A stretch of 64,000 nucleotides of DNA from Effrenium voratum (lineage: Eukaryota; Sar; Dinophyceae; Suessiales; Symbiodiniaceae), in NCBI GenBank assembly GCA_963377175.1, contig CAUJNA010000485.1, positions 91,338-155,337 on the forward strand, given 5' to 3'. A program made the position numbers and the translations under genes. Positions 31,560 to 43,271 of this stretch are shown one piece after another (within the stretch, counting starts at the first letter, position 1; each line of letters starts with the position of its first letter). The notes below the pieces were generated by a model that was not told the DNA's origin, made no database searches, and was given only the letters and a program-made list of their open reading frames with translations.

Positions 31560-32720
31560 GGTGAGAAAGCTGCATGTGCGGGCCGGGCATCCCTCTAACA
31601 TCGCTTTGGTGAATTCTCTGAAGGCGAGAGGAGGAAGCGCTGCGCTGATTGAGGCTGCTCGTACGCTGCAGTGTGACGATTGCCTGGAAGCCGAAGATCA
31701 CACGCGGTGTCCAAGGCATCTTTCAGTCGTGCCAACACTCTGTGGCACACTCTGCAGATGGACATCGGGCAATTCAAGTATAAGAAGAAGATCCTGCATG
31801 TCTTGTTCCTGGTGGACGAGGCTTCGACGTTTGTGGTTCCTCACCTCATCGGCGAGCTCGACGAGGATAAGTCCATGAATGCTTCGGCCGAGCAGGTGGT
31901 GGAGGCACTGCAGGCATCATGGGTGCGGTTCTTTGGACATCCTAGCCTTCTAAGATGCGATCCTGAAGGAAGTCTGCGATCAAGACTCTTGGAAGATTGG
32001 TGTGCGAGAAGGAATGTGGAACTACAACCCTGTGCTGCGGAGGCGCATCATCAGATAGGCGTGGTTGAGCGCATGATCGGCACCATTCGGAAGAGTGTTG
32101 ACCGTTTCCTACGTTCGGAGGAGGCGACGGCCTGGGAGGCGGTGCTGGCCATGTGCGCAGCTCATAACGAGCATGCGAAGGTCGGTGGCTTCAGCCCTAA
32201 CCAATGGGCACTTGGACGTGATCCTGGACTGGATTTGAAGATGCATGAGAGCGGACGAGATTTGAAGATGCTGTCACCCTCGGGGAACGCTGAAGATTCT
32301 GTGCCGGGCAAGATCATTTGGATCGTGGCAGCTGGCAGGCTCAAACGTGTCAGCCCGGAGCAACTTCGTTTGGCTTCGCCCAGAGAGCGTTTGATCGAGG
32401 AGGGCACCAACCCAGCAGATTTTCCGTGGACTATCCATGGGATGCTCAACAAAGTAGAGAAGGGCGAGTTCGACAACTACGAAGACCTCTACCCAGATGG
32501 TGGCCGACTCCCTCTGATGTCTAGCAGAAAGCGAGGCAGAGCTCAGAGCGAGCCGCGGCCAAAGGCTGCTGCCAAATCTAGTGCAAGGGTAGAGGGAGGT
32601 GACAAGAGTGAATCAAGACCCATAAGAGGCCAAAAGACTCCAACAAGAAAGGGTGGCAAAGAAGGCCCATCAAGAGCGCAAGTAGGGACGGAGCGAGGGC
32701 ACGCTCAAGGTCCCCTATAG
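31560..32720 (+). CDS. Copia integrase (pre-integrase HHCC plus rve core), frameshifted
   Basis: The zinc-binding HHCC part reads LHVRAGHPSNIALVNSLKAR ... LQCDDCLEA in the first frame up to about 31700. The catalytic core follows in the third frame from 31680 to the stop at 32718-32720. Catalytic residues are D in LQMDIGQF (31761-31763), D in RCDPEGS (31959-31961) and E in GVVERMIG (32067-32069). The last two are exactly 35 residues apart (D-35-E). The core ends with a basic, low-complexity tail. It would insert the cDNA and make the 5-bp duplication. The frame change near 31705 splits the domain. Confidence 0.88.
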
Positions 32721-34700
32721 GAGGCACATCTAGCCCATCGGGCTTAGGAACCCCTGGTAGTGTAGTTGATCAGTCGCTGCACGAACTGCTCAATAATCGG
32801 CAGTTTGCTGCCGCTAGGCAACGCCATGGTGGCACAGCGGAAAGGAGCCGGTCATCGGCAAAAGTGGTGATGGATGAGTCCCTCGGTGAGGCGGTAGCTC
32901 TTCTCATGGACTCCGAGAAGGGCAAGAGCAACCTCATGCGGGACCCTGTCAACAGCTACCTGATTGACGAGCTTGGCATTGGTGACAATGAGGTGATGGC
33001 GTGCTTCAGTGTTGACGTGCCCGAGGATGGCAAGGAGTTCCGGCAAAGCCAAAGAAGCGGAGGTCACTCAGTGGGTTCGTTCGGCAGCGTGCCGGGCGGT
33101 GGAAGGCGGCAGGCTCATTCCGAAGGACAGGGTGATGAAGATGCGGTGGGTCCTCACCGTGAAGGGCAGCGGCGCTGCAAAAGCTCGGATCGTGATCGTG
33201 GGCTTCACTGACCCTGATCTTGCTTGCTTGCCTAAAGCTAGCCCAACCATGAGCCGGAGATCCAGACAGTTGATGGCTACCATGGCGGCGACCGCAGGGT
33301 GGTCTCAGCTGAAGTGTGACGCGAAGAGCGCTTTCCTTCAATGCAGTCGGAACACGGAGGAATCGCGAAGCATTTTTGCGGTACCCCCGGATGAGTTGGC
33401 GGACGCCATGAAAGCACCTCGTGGCAGAGCAGTGCAGATTTTGAAAGCTTGCTACGGGCTGGTCAACGCCCCGTATCAATGGTTCTGCGAAGTGCGAGAT
33501 CGCATTCTTCTCATTGGAGGCGAAGCTATCCACACCGAGCCTTGCATGTGGATTGTTCGTGGTCCCGACAGCAGTGTTTGTGGAATCATTGCCTCGCATG
33601 TGGATGATTTTTACATGGTAGGTGATGAACAGGACCCCACTTGGAACGCATTCTTGGTGAACTTCAAGCAGTCATACATGTGGAGCCCTTGGGAAGCAGA
33701 TGTGTTTGAGCATTGTGGCATCATCATGCAGCAACTTAGCACTGGTGAGATTCAGTTGGATCACAGCAAATATTGCACTGGCATGAAGCAGATCGATCTG
33801 AAGGATCGAGATGATCATGCTCCCGCCAGTCCCACGGAAACAGAGCAGATGCGCGCTATTTTAGGTGCGGTTCAGTGGCGTGTGCAGCAGAGTGGACCTC
33901 AACATGCGGCGAAACTGGGACAGCTCTTGACCATGGTTAAGGCCCCGACTGTCGCTATTTTGCGTGAAGTGAACAAGTTAGTTCGCGAGGTCTATGCGGA
34001 GAGACACTCGTCTCCCCGGTTGCAACCGCTGAAATGTGAGCTCGAGAAAGTGGTGATGGTTTGCTGGACAGACGCGGCATTAGCCAATCGTGGTGACGGA
34101 GGCTCGACAGGCGGATACATAGTGGCGGCGGCCCCTCCGGCTTTGCTTGAAGGTCGTAGGTCACCTGTGTGCATGTTGAGCTGGAGATCAACGAAACTGC
34201 GGCGCGTGGCTCGCAGCTCGCTAGCTGCAGAAGCTCAAGCATTCTCTGAGGGTGAACAGGAGCTGATGTGGTGTCGTTTGCAGTGGCGTGAGATGCTTGG
34301 TGAACGCATCGACTTGCAGAGCCCGGGGAACAGTTTGCAGAAAACCCCTGGAGTGATGGTGACAGATGCCAAATCTCTTTACGACGCTGTGAGCCGTGGG
34401 GATGCAGCAACGAGCGGTTTGGGTTTGTCGGACAAGTACTCAGCTCTGGAAGTGCTGTCTGTGATGGAGAGACTAGCAGAAGCAAAGACATCAGTTCGGT
34501 GGGTGCACAGTGGTGCTCAGCTGGCAGATGGGTTGACAAAACATCAGCCATCATCGTGCCTGAAGAAGGCCATGACGGATGGCGCCTGGACGCTTGTGGC
34601 AGATGAGAACTTTCTGTCGCAGAAGAAGCGCAAGAAGATCGGGTTGGCAGATAATCCGGTCAACACAGAAGTTTCTGGCAAAAGACTTTGGGGCATGTGA
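32721..34700 (+). CDS. Copia reverse transcriptase and RNase H (RVT_2 type), frameshifted at the start
   Basis: The N-terminal stretch (VMDESLGEAVALLMDSEKGK, ACFSVDVPEDGKEFR) is in the second frame. The rest runs in the third frame from about 33040 to TGA 34698-34700, which lies in the 3' LTR. RT landmarks are RLIPKDRVMKMRWVLTVKG, AFLQ, YGLVNAPYQWF and the catalytic box HVDDF (33598-33612), a variant of YVDD. The RNase H carries CWTDAALANRGDGGSTGGY, SLAAEAQAFSEGEQEL and VTDAKSLYDAV as D/E/D residues, then VHSGAQLADGLTK, the usual copia C-terminal signature. It would make double-stranded cDNA from element RNA. Confidence 0.9.
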
Positions 34701-34782
34701 ATATCTGGCCTCTAGACTTGCCTCCATCTTCTGTGCATGACCATGTGACCCGCCGGTGCATTTCGGTTTACATAGGAATTCC
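34696..34782 (+). repeat. 3' LTR of the copia element, first part
   Basis: Matches 27071-27157 base for base by eye and ends in GGAATTCC (34775-34782), the left copy of the DNA-transposon target duplication. A short purine run (AAAAGACTTTGGGG) just upstream may be the polypurine tract. Confidence 0.92.
34775..34782 (+). repeat. Target-site duplication of the DNA transposon, left copy (GGAATTCC)
   Basis: GGAATTCC here and at 48401-48408 flank the inserted element, while the 5' LTR has the site once (27150-27157). Eight bases is typical of hAT, P and KDZ/Zisupton-type transposases. The word is a perfect palindrome. Confidence 0.9.
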
Positions 34783-34809
34783 TTGGCTGTATTCAGAAAG
34801 GCCTGTGCA
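34783..34809 (+). repeat. Left terminal inverted repeat of the DNA transposon
   Basis: TTGGCTGTATT followed by AGGCCTGTGCA pairs with 48375-48400 read in reverse. The two arms differ at about three central positions and by one base in length. Confidence 0.85.
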
Positions 34810-34834
34810 AGGCCACACACAGGAAATCCAAAAA

Positions 34835-34960
34835 ACATGCCCCGAAATGTTTACCCAAAATCTGAAAATCATGTTTTAAAATATTAGAATCTTTTCTCAA
34901 CATCTTGAAATATTTTGCCAGCATCTTACAATATTCTCCAAAAATCATTAAATTAATTAA
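34835..34960 (+). repeat. Left subterminal repeats
   Basis: AT-rich units such as AATCTTTTCTCAACATCTTG and TTTTGCCAGCATCTTACAAT repeat the pattern (T)TTT.C.CA.CATCTT about every 25 bp. The opposite orientation is found inside the right end, so they may be transposase-binding sites. That role is inferred. Confidence 0.55.
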
Positions 34961-35266
34961 GCATTTTCTTCAAACTCGTTAGACTGACCACAACATGTTG
35001 AAACGTTTTAACCGCTATTGCGCGCAAAGCATGACTGGTTTTGAAGGCTGTAGAAGTACACTTGCATTGACGTTATGTTGAGCAATGAGTACGGTATTGA
35101 GGGTTTTGCAACTTTTGGATGTTGAGACGCGGCCTAGCAAATGAAGCAAATCACTTGTCACTTGCATCACACATGTGACAGGGAACTGCGTGTTACATAG
35201 CAGTTGCGTAGTTTGGCTTGTAGCGTGCTTCGTGCTCCAGAATAGGCTTGCCATTGGCCATGGACC

Positions 35267-35950
35267 ATGGAGCTTGCGGATGTCCTGCAAGTCATTAATG
35301 CGCACGCTGCGCACCTTTTTCCAGATGCAGGGGCGGGTTCGCCGAGTCGCGCAGATGGTCGTGGACCGAGCCCTTGCCCAAGCAGCGCGCAGGGTGGCCA
35401 TGCAGACAACAGCCGTCAAAGACGGCGGTTAGGCCGAGGCCTCGCAGCCGTGAATCGCAAAAGGCGCAAGCGTGGTGCTCTACAGCGGCGGAAGGAGCGT
35501 CAGCTGGACAAGCAGGCACTTTCATTCAACCAGAGTGGCCGCGCCAGGGCGCGCGACTTCGAGTTTCCCAAGCAGCTGCAAAGGCAAGCCTCCAAGGGCA
35601 GAGGCGCTTGGAAGGCGTGGACGCCGCAGTCAATCTTACGCGCTGCTTTTGCTTCTGCCAACACGGCTGCCCGCAACACCCGTGAGCAGCTGGAGGGGGC
35701 ATTGCTGCTGCACATGTAACACCTGTGGTTTCGCGTCAGTTTTGAAATGCAGGTGTTTGTTATTTCCCATGCTTCGTTTCGCCCAGGGTCGAGCTGCCCT
35801 GGACATTGCCTTGAACTGCAATCACCGAATCGCCGTCTACTTGAAGGATTTCTGGATGGCTGAGGAAGCCAGGGCAGCCGACAGCAACGCAGACCGGCTT
35901 GCTCGTGGCCTTCAGCCGCACGAATCGTGGGGCAGGCCTGGGAAATCTTG
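35267..35950 (+). CDS. N-terminal exons of the transposase-like protein
   Basis: An ATG at 35267 starts MELADVLQVINAHAAHLFPD. A +1 frame then continues with RVRRVAQMVVDRALAQAARR, and the first frame resumes with the basic stretch NRKRRKRGALQRRKERQLDK and WKAWTPQSILRAAFASANT (to about 35719). After an intron ending CGTTTCGCCCAG at 35786, a second exon reads RAALDIALNCNHRIAVYLKDF. The pattern of basic region then WTP..LR.AF matches a protein type I associate with repeated dinoflagellate sequences. The next expected middle exons are not visible between 35950 and 36700, so an internal deletion is possible. Confidence 0.5.
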
Positions 35951-36700
35951 AGAACTGCTGATTTGAAAGAGTCCTGAAGCCAAAAAACGATTCTGGCAAA
36001 AGCTGCCGCATGTTTTTGGCTGCAGGTCTTTTTGGGGGGAGCGCTGTGTTATTCAAGAGCCACTAAAAACATAGATTCTTAGAAGCCTTTGCGCAAAGCT
36101 TGGCCCGTGAGGTGGTTCCGCTGGGGTGATTGGTCCAACTGGTCAAGTGACCAGTGGCGCCGAGGGTGAGCCTTGAGCCACCAGGCTGTTTTGCATGACG
36201 AGCAGTAGCTTCAACTTGGCAGCTAGCAGTCGGTCTTGTGAACATAAACTCATCAGCTCGGAGACCCTGTTCCATCAACAACCAGCTGTGTGCGTTTTGG
36301 AGGCATGCTAGCTGTCAGTTGGGGCCTTTTTCTCAGCTTCGCCCCCCATATAAGAGCGCCTTTGCGCCTTTGCTTGCTTTTCTGTTTGGGCGCGCCAAAG
36401 TAAGCTTAGGGCCGGCCCTTGGTGGCAAGATTGTAAAGACAACCCTTCCCCCTTCAACTTTTGCGGATGTTACCTGCGCACCTGCAGAACGCAAGCGAAG
36501 GCCGTGGGCCGTGTGTCAGAGCCAAAGCAGTGGCCGGCAAAATGTGAGCGCGACTGGTTGACTCGGCAGGCCCAGAGGTTGCACGTAGGATGGTGGGAGG
36601 AGAAGCCTCACTTGTTTGTAGCGTGTTGATATTGTGTCTATGGCTGCTATTGGTCGTGAGGGTTGGCTTTGAAGCCTGTAGTGCGTGTTTGTCTTGGCAG
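35951..36700. other. Intron-like or deleted part of the transposase region
   Basis: No protein-like frame is found. One copy of the 16-bp word AAGGCCGTGGGCCGTG lies at 36498-36513. A splice acceptor GTTTGTCTTGGCAG ends at 36700. Confidence 0.45.
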
Positions 36701-38308
36701 GACAGCCTGTTCACGTATGCCAAGCACGTTGTCCAGGACACCCCGGCCCAGGCGGCTGCTGCTCGGACTTTGCGGAGAGCTTGGGGCGAGCTTGTCAGGT
36801 CATTGAAGAATGCTTGGTGAAGCCGCTCCCCATCCCTGCGCTTAATAAATGGACAAAATTGTTTCCGACCTTTGCCCACAACGTGCTTGCTCATTTTGTT
36901 GATTTTGTGTCCGGGGCATTTTCGGATTTGTTTGGCCAAGCTGCCAATGCTGCTGCAGCAGATGGACTCAGCTCCTCTGAAGACGAGGAAGCCAAAGCTC
37001 TTGGTGCCCCTGTCAATGAAATGAAAACATGGCGCGAGCTGGCAAAGCGCCGCAATTTGAAGGCATGTTTCTTCCTGCCCGACGTGGAGTCAAAGTTCAT
37101 GAACATGTTGTGGTTGGTCATCGCGTCTCCGGTTATGAAGTTGCACTGGATGTCATTCCACACAGCAACGTGGCATTCAGAACGGCCCGCACCTCCAGCA
37201 GATGGCCGTGGGCCGAGTGCGGGCGACGAAGGTAGCGATGGCAGTCGGCCGAGTGAACTGTTTGCTTCTTTTTGCCGCCTCGCTCACAACCCGGCCTTGA
37301 AAGTTGTGTCGTGCTTAGTGTCTATTCTACGCGACCCAGCAGGTCCGCTGCGTCTGGTTCAGTTTTGGCATGGGCCGTATCTGGAATGGCGCCAAGAACG
37401 GAAGCGATTGATCCGCAAGACACTGCTGATCACCATTGGCCAGCTTTTGCGGAAGCTTGTGGACCCCTGGCAGCAGTATCCCTGGAATCTTTGGGATCTT
37501 GCCGATGAAGCCGCAGACGCTGATGCAAGAAGGGGCCGTGCAGAGCACCTCCTATCCGCTCATGAGTGCTGCCTGGACGCTGGCTTGAGTTCCCGACTCA
37601 GAGCTCGATTTCCGCGTGTCGGAGATTTGATGCAGGAAGAGGTGGCGCACTTTCTGCGCACCGTTTTTGCCCGAGCTGTCTTGGCATCCACTTTTGTCGA
37701 AAGGCGTTTTTCTTCCTTTACTCAAAGGACTGGGGCCAAAGGGCAACTACTCCTGCACCCCGGCAGTCCTGGCAAGCAAGCACGTGACATGCGTTTTGAA
37801 GGGTCATGCAGAAGCTTGGCGGGCTCGTGCATCACAAAAAGCTGAAGGCCAGAAGCGCTCCACGCAGTACCTGCGAAGGCCTTCTTGGGCAGCCCGCGGA
37901 GGAGAAAACAAACCTACTAGTCGACGCAATGGGTACCACATGTTTGTCTCAGAGGAGAAGGAGCGCAGATTGCGTGCTGGAGCACGCGGCTCACGACTCC
38001 GTCGACTTTTTGAAGGCTTGCGCTGCTGCCTGGAAACAGCTTCCAAATGAGGAGAAGCAAGCCTTTGCAGACAAGGCCAGAGTCCTCAATGCTCGGACTA
38101 AGGCTGCTTCGGATCAGGCGCAGGAGCCGGTCCCTGAGGAAGAGCCTCAGACAGGCCTTTGGGGGCTTACGCGCCGGTCAGGCGAGTGGCCACTTGAGCC
38201 GTCTTACCTTGCAGCTTTTCTTGATGAAAGTGGCGGCTTTGCAACCACTCAGCGGAGATTCCGGCAGGCACACAGAACAGTCTCAACGGTGGCGACACTA
38301 CTCTAATG
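36701..38308 (+). CDS. Transposase-like core followed by an HMG-box-like segment
   Basis: After the acceptor at 36700, the exon reads DSLFTYAKHVVQDTPAQAAA, then in the first frame LNKWTKLFPTFAHNVLAHFV, an acidic loop, LPDVESKFMNMLWLVIASPV, LVDPWQQYPWNLWDLADEA and a C-terminal STFVERRFSSFTQ. N-W-T upstream and ER-FS near the end recall the RW and ERxFS landmarks of hAT transposases, but catalytic D/D/E residues cannot be assigned. The frame then shifts twice (near 37750 and 37965) into NGYHMFVSEEKERRL ... AAWKQLPNEEKQAFADKARV, which fits an HMG-box (F, W, L-EK..F..A). A GEWPLEPSYLAAF tail precedes the stop at 38304-38306. Confidence 0.55.
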
Positions 38309-38402
38309 CGTTTCAAACGGTGTTTCGTTACTAAGGGCGCGCAACATGACAGATGTTTTATAGGCTGCCCTTGGGTCTTCCAATCTTTGCTTTTGCTGGC
38401 AG

Positions 38403-39600
38403 GCGCATGGCGGCTCTGCCTTTGCTGCAGAGGACGTTGTGTGGGACGAGACCAGCGGCAACCTTTTTGCCACCTGCCCGCCTGATGCTTGCGATGCCAG
38501 GCTTCCTCCCGAGCTGCAACGCTACTTCTGCCAACTGCACAGGCACTTGAAGACTGTGATCAAGAAGTGCGACCCTCGCAAGGGAAGTCCTGCTGCACAC
38601 CCGGTCCTGCTGGCATTTGCCTCGCAAGCCCTCAGACAATTTCAAGCCGCGGTGATGGCTTTCCGTACGTACAAGGAGCCGTGCGAGTTTGCGTTTCTTT
38701 GTCTGAAGCTCCTGTCTGGCAACTTCGATCCTGGCCCCATGGTGTTGTCGCTGGTGCAACACAGTCAGGTGCCGGAAGCATGTGCGTACTTCACGGACAT
38801 TTCCTTGTGCATCAAGCTCGCGTCTCTGGCGCAAGACTGGGTCATTTCATCCTGCCAGCTTGGTGCGGCGGGCACGTGCCTCAGCGACTTTCTTGTCATC
38901 GGCAAAGAGGTTTTTACTAGGGAGTACTTGGACGAGCTTTGCGCGCAGCAGCGGCAGCAGGAGCTGGCCATGAGAGCGGCCCGCCTGGCAGGGGCGGTCG
39001 CCGTTGCGCTGGACGAAGGCGAGGGCGGGGTGGCGTTGGCAGAGGTGGTAGGCACCGGCCGCCAGCTGCAGGCTTGCCGGGCAATGAGGACAGCCAATCT
39101 AGCTCTAGCTCTACTGACTCAAACGCAAGCGCAGCTGATTCTCAGCCAGACTCCGGCCCGCCGCCTCCACCGAAAGCCCCTGGTCTTGCAAGACCAGAGC
39201 GCGATGCAGATGGCCGTAGCGCCGAGACTGCTGGCCGCGGCGCCGGGCAAGAAGAGCGACGCCAAAAGCAGTCTCGCAAAATTCCGTGGGGGCCGTTCCA
39301 ACTGGCCCCCATCGTTCCACAAGGGGGGCGTGTGGCTGGCTGGGGCGCCATGTGCAATAGCCACTTCGACCAAGGCGGCAGCCGGACGGCCTGTAAGAAG
39401 GCGGTGATGCTATCGGACACGGTTGATGAGGCCACTGCAGTTCTAAGGCTGAAGCCGCCGGCCTGCAGGACGACCAGTTCCCGCCTCACAGGGCGCGCGC
39501 ACATCATGTTTCACTTGGGGGCAAAGGTTTGGTAGACTTTGCGGATGGTCGAGCGTGGATGACTTGTGACAGTGACTTGCGTTGCGCAAAAGGCAGCTCC
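38403..39600 (+). CDS. C-terminal exon(s) of the transposase-like gene
   Basis: An acceptor CTTTGCTTTTGCTGGCAG ends at 38402. The exon reads FAAEDVVWDETSGNLFATCP, then RYFCQLHRHLKTVIKKCDP and a long helical part up to about 39080. After a frame change, a Ser/Asp/Pro linker leads to IPWGPFQLAPIVPQGGRVAG WGAM-C..H.....R..CKK (split here to respect length). This looks like a small zinc-binding domain at 39290-39400. A further frame continues with GGKGLVDFADGRAWMTCD near 39510-39560. It is probably the same gene as the upstream exons because the intron between them is short (about 95 bp). Confidence 0.45.
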
Positions 39601-39764
39601 AGTGCGTGGCATAGGCTTGTTAGTAGCATGCAAGTTAGTTTGTTTAGCTCATTCAACTGGGCTCATAACACACAACTAATACTGTGAGCCGGCGCATTCT
39701 TGAATCTTGGAGATATAGCATATTTCAGTTCTTTGTGGACATCAAAAACATTTAGGGCTGGTCT

Positions 39765-40015
39765 GGTTCTCGACGTTAAACTCTGGATTCTCGACTTTAA
39801 ACTCTGGTTTCTCGACTTTAAACTCTGGTTTCTCGACTTTAAACTCTGGTTTCTCGACTTTAAACTTTGGTTTCTCGACTTTAAACCTTGGTTTCTCGAC
39901 TTTAAACCTTGGTTTCTCGACTTTAAACTCTGGATTCTCGACTTTAAACTCTGGTTTCTCGACTTTAAACTCTGGTTTCTCGACTTTAAACCTTATATTC
40001 TCGACTTTAGAAACC
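39765..40015 (+). repeat. 21-bp tandem repeat inside the DNA transposon
   Basis: TTCTCGACTTTAAACTCTGG(A/T/G) repeats about twelve times with a few changes (CTCTGG, CCTTGG, CTTTGG). Because 21 is a multiple of 3, all frames stay open, but the low-complexity product is unlikely to be real. It lies between the transposase-like gene and the next gene. Confidence 0.95.
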
Positions 40016-40235
40016 TTTCCCCCAAAACATCAATATGACAACATATTTCCGAAACATTCCACATTTCTAGACAAAAAAGCGCGGATTGAGTTTCCTCCAC
40101 TATGCTATTTTGCGCGCCCTTCAGAAGCGTACGTTGCGTTGTCAGGCCGTTCCCAGAGAGCGCGGAGAGAGAGCAAGCAGTTGAGCGCACGCGGGCAGCT
40201 TGTGGTCAATCTAGCGTTGGACTGCCCCGCAAGCC

Positions 40236-40973
40236 ATGGCCGCGAGCGAGGCAGGCCTTTCTGATACAGAAGGCGAACAAGCAGTGGATGCAGAGTGCTT
40301 GGCCTCCTTCTGCTTCACGGCAGCTTCCGGTTTCCTTCACCTTGTCCAAAGCTTCGTCGTGCATGTTCTGCAACTGTCGCTCCACTGACAAGAGCCCCTT
40401 GCCTCATGCCTCAGAGGGCGATGTGCACGGAGGCTGTGTGCCTTGGGGAAAGTATCGCAAGATACGAGACTCTGAGGGTGTCCTGTTCCGGGTGCCCGAA
40501 GGGCGAGTGGATTTGATTTGCCTCAATGTATGGAGACTGCGGGGGTTGGCGCACAAATACGACAACATGGGGGGCTACATGAAGGTTGTGAACGCCGGGC
40601 GGCAGGGCCAAGAGCTTCACCAGTCCTTTTTGTCTGCTAGAGCCGAGTGGCTCCGGCTTCACGCAACTAACCCCAAGCTGAAGCTCAAAGACAAGGAGTC
40701 CCTCAAGAAGGTCAAAGCGACGCTTGAGACCGTCTCGCGGAGCGGAGTTCGTTTCAAGAAGCCGAAGCAGGAGTTCGTGTCTGTGCATGACTGGGACCCT
40801 GCGATTGACGGCGAGTTCGACGAAAGCAAGGTTACTGAGCAGACCATCTGTGGGGAGGTCGTCCGGGGCATCTTCAAGAATGTCGGGCGGAAGGGAGTTT
40901 ACAAAGTGGAAGACTATGAAGACAAAGCGCTTGAGGAGAGAGGGCTCGAGCATGATGATGAAGGCCGGAAGTG
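40236..40973 (+). CDS. First exon of a large gene: Cys-cluster domain protein
   Basis: ATG at 40236 begins MAASEAGLSDTEGEQAVDAE. A frame change near 40310-40340 leads into TLSKASSCMFCNCRSTDKSP, WGKYRKIRDSEG, LICLNVWRLRG and YMKVVNAGRQGQELHQSFLS. The C..C ... C spacing with W and NVW is a small Cys-cluster domain I associate with highly repeated dinoflagellate proteins, probably metal-binding. The exon then has a charged region (LKLKDKESLKKVKATLETVS) and DWDPAIDGEFDESKVTEQT, ending near the donor after DDEGRK. No pathway role can be assigned. A long minus-strand frame over the same bases is a shadow. Confidence 0.55.
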
Positions 40974-41047
40974 TTGACTGAATTTGTGTTTGGCGCTGTA
41001 CGTAGCTGGTCTTTAAGCAACCTTTTGGCGCGAAGGTCCCTTTGCAG

Positions 41048-43271
41048 CTGAAGGCCTCCGCAACAAGAAGGAAGCCCTTGCGGGCGTGTTTGCTGAAGCT
41101 GCGAAAGAGCGCGAGGCTGCTGCAGTGGCGGCGCCGCAAGTTCTGAGCCTTAACGCCGTGCTTGAAGTGATCTTCGTCAGAGCTCTGGCACTCAGCTTCT
41201 TCTGCTGAGCCTGCGTCTGCGCCGGCGCTGGTAGATGCTGCAGCCTCAGCTGGCTTGGCCTCAAGGCTTGACATCCCTGGAAGCTTTTGGTTCTGGAGGT
41301 CGGAGCCAAAAGCAGGCTCGCCACACAGCTGGGGCGAAGCAAGAAAGCTGCCGGCAAAAAGCTGCCACAGGCAAAACCCAAGGCGCACCCCAAAGCAGCT
41401 GCAGATCCACCAGCAGCTCCCAGCAAGCCCGGGAGAAGTTCGGCTGCTTCAGAGGCGGCCGCATCCCAAGCGGCAGGGCAGGGCAGAAGCTTGCGCAGAT
41501 GATGGACTTTGGCGAGGACTACGACTTTGAAGATAAAAGGAAGGCCGCCGGTCGACAAGAGTCTCTGCAAAGCTTTAAGACCAACTTGGCCACCCAGCTG
41601 AAGCGCGTGGAGAACTCTGCGAACAAGGCCGGAGTGAGTGAGCAGGTGGAGCAGCTTCAGACCCTGACGCAGCACACGGAGAGCGCTTCTAGCCTCAACA
41701 GTTGCTTGACGCAGGCAGCGCCTTCTTCAGAGGACTTTCTGGAGGCCGTGCAGGCCGTGTGCAAGCTTGAGTCTCTGTACAACGCGAAGGTGGGGCACCG
41801 TGTGTGGCGCAAGCTGCTGGAAGCCAAATGTCACCACCACATGCTGTATCGCGAGTACAAGTCATATGCCGAGCTTTTTGAGGAGACTTGCTTGGAGGCT
41901 GGGATGGGTTTTCCTTATACCGACCAATTTGGGGAAGGGCTAGGTCATATTTTGGGTCGTGTCAAGCGCAGTGGGCCGCAGGTGAAGAACCTTCTTGCCG
42001 CGCAGCCGCGTGACCTTGTCCAGGAGCTTGTGGAGACGGAGGTTGAGCACCGGCTTACGGCTTTGTTGCGAGCACTCCCGCCAACGGAGCTCTGCAAGGA
42101 GAGCTCTGACGCGCGCACGCTTATCAAGCAGTTCTGCGCCCAGATTATGCTAGGCGGCTCTTCGGGAGTGAAGCTCTTGGAGCGTGTTTCAAAGTCTGCA
42201 GAGATTGTCCACGGCCTACTTCAGTCCAACAATCTCCAACTGCTTGCAGAAGCCGTGGACGGCGTGACCAAGCTGACCCAGCAAGCTGGCGCCCCAACTG
42301 ACGGTGCCACTGATAGTGAAGCTGCAGGCAGCGATGTTGGAGCTAGTCAAATCGCTGCCTTCTTCCAGAAGCACACGGTCGGCGTTGCAATTCTGGGCAA
42401 CGCCAAGGAAAAGGTAAAGACATCGCAGCAGTCTTTGGCCAACGAAGCGCTTCTCCATGAGCTTAGGGTGCAGTTGCAGAGCCTGGCAGGGTCTGATCTT
42501 TCCCCAGAAGTGCTTGCAAGAGTTGCCGCCCCATGGCAGAAGCAGCGCGCAGTCTTGCAGCATCTTGCAGCGTCCCAGCAGCTCGAGGCAGAAGCTCTTG
42601 ATAAGGAGTTTTGGACCTGTCTTCACAGCAAGCTTCTCCAGCATCTGCAGAACACAATGACTGGCATCATCGAGGTCTTCAATGAGCTTTGGGCGTTGCG
42701 AGGCCAAGCGCCAGACACAAGCAGCCAGCAGCGCGCTAGAGAGTTGCGGGAAGGCATGCACGCCTTGCAGTCGCCCCCGCTTCTTGGGCACGTTTTTTGG
42801 AAAGGGTGCAGTGGCTTGAGGCACTCGCGAGATGTGTCTGGACTTATTGACCGCTTTGTGGCCACCAGCGCGCAGGTGGTGGCCTGCACGCATTCCGCCT
42901 TCTGGCGGCGCCGGGCCGTCTTGCCTTTTGAAATGGCTGCAAGCCCAGCGCCAGCAAGCTCTGACGCCCTCAACTTTTGGGCCGAGGGCCTTGGGGATCA
43001 GATGGACGCCTTTGTGGGTGACCCGGCGCAGCTGCAGCTCTATGCCGCAAACTTCTTGCAAGATGCACGGAACGCCTTGGCCGCCTTGACGTTGTCCAGC
43101 TTTGAAAAAGTGGGCGCCCTTGTTGCGCAGATAGTCGCAGCCGCAGCCACAGACGAACGGGAGGCACTAGAGCAGCTTTGCAAGGCCCAAGCTGACTTGC
43201 CACGGAGTGGAGGCTGCGCAGAATTGCTGAACTCGCTTCGCGAGGCAGGGTGTTCGAGTCGGCTTGATTAG
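41048..43271 (+). CDS. Middle exons of the large transposon gene, helical, unknown
   Basis: An acceptor TTTGCAG ends at 41047. The first ~450 bp change frame several times: EGLRNKKEALAGVFAEAAKE, then AEPASAPALVDAAASAGLAS, then the Ala/Lys/Pro-rich SKKAAGKKLPQAKPKAHPKA. From about 41500 a single frame runs to 43271 with MDFGEDYDFEDKRKAAGRQE and long helical segments rich in Leu, Gln and Ala (LKRVENSANKAGVSEQVEQL, ELVETEVEHRLTALLRALPP). There is no recognisable catalytic motif. It could be a structural or DNA-bound accessory protein of the transposon. Confidence 0.5.

Noticed and set aside
40411..41388. 325-codon minus-strand open frame
   Set aside because: It mirrors the plus-strand Cys-cluster exon, which has CMFCNCRS and NVW landmarks and splice-site context. 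The minus frame has only composition-driven acidic runs.
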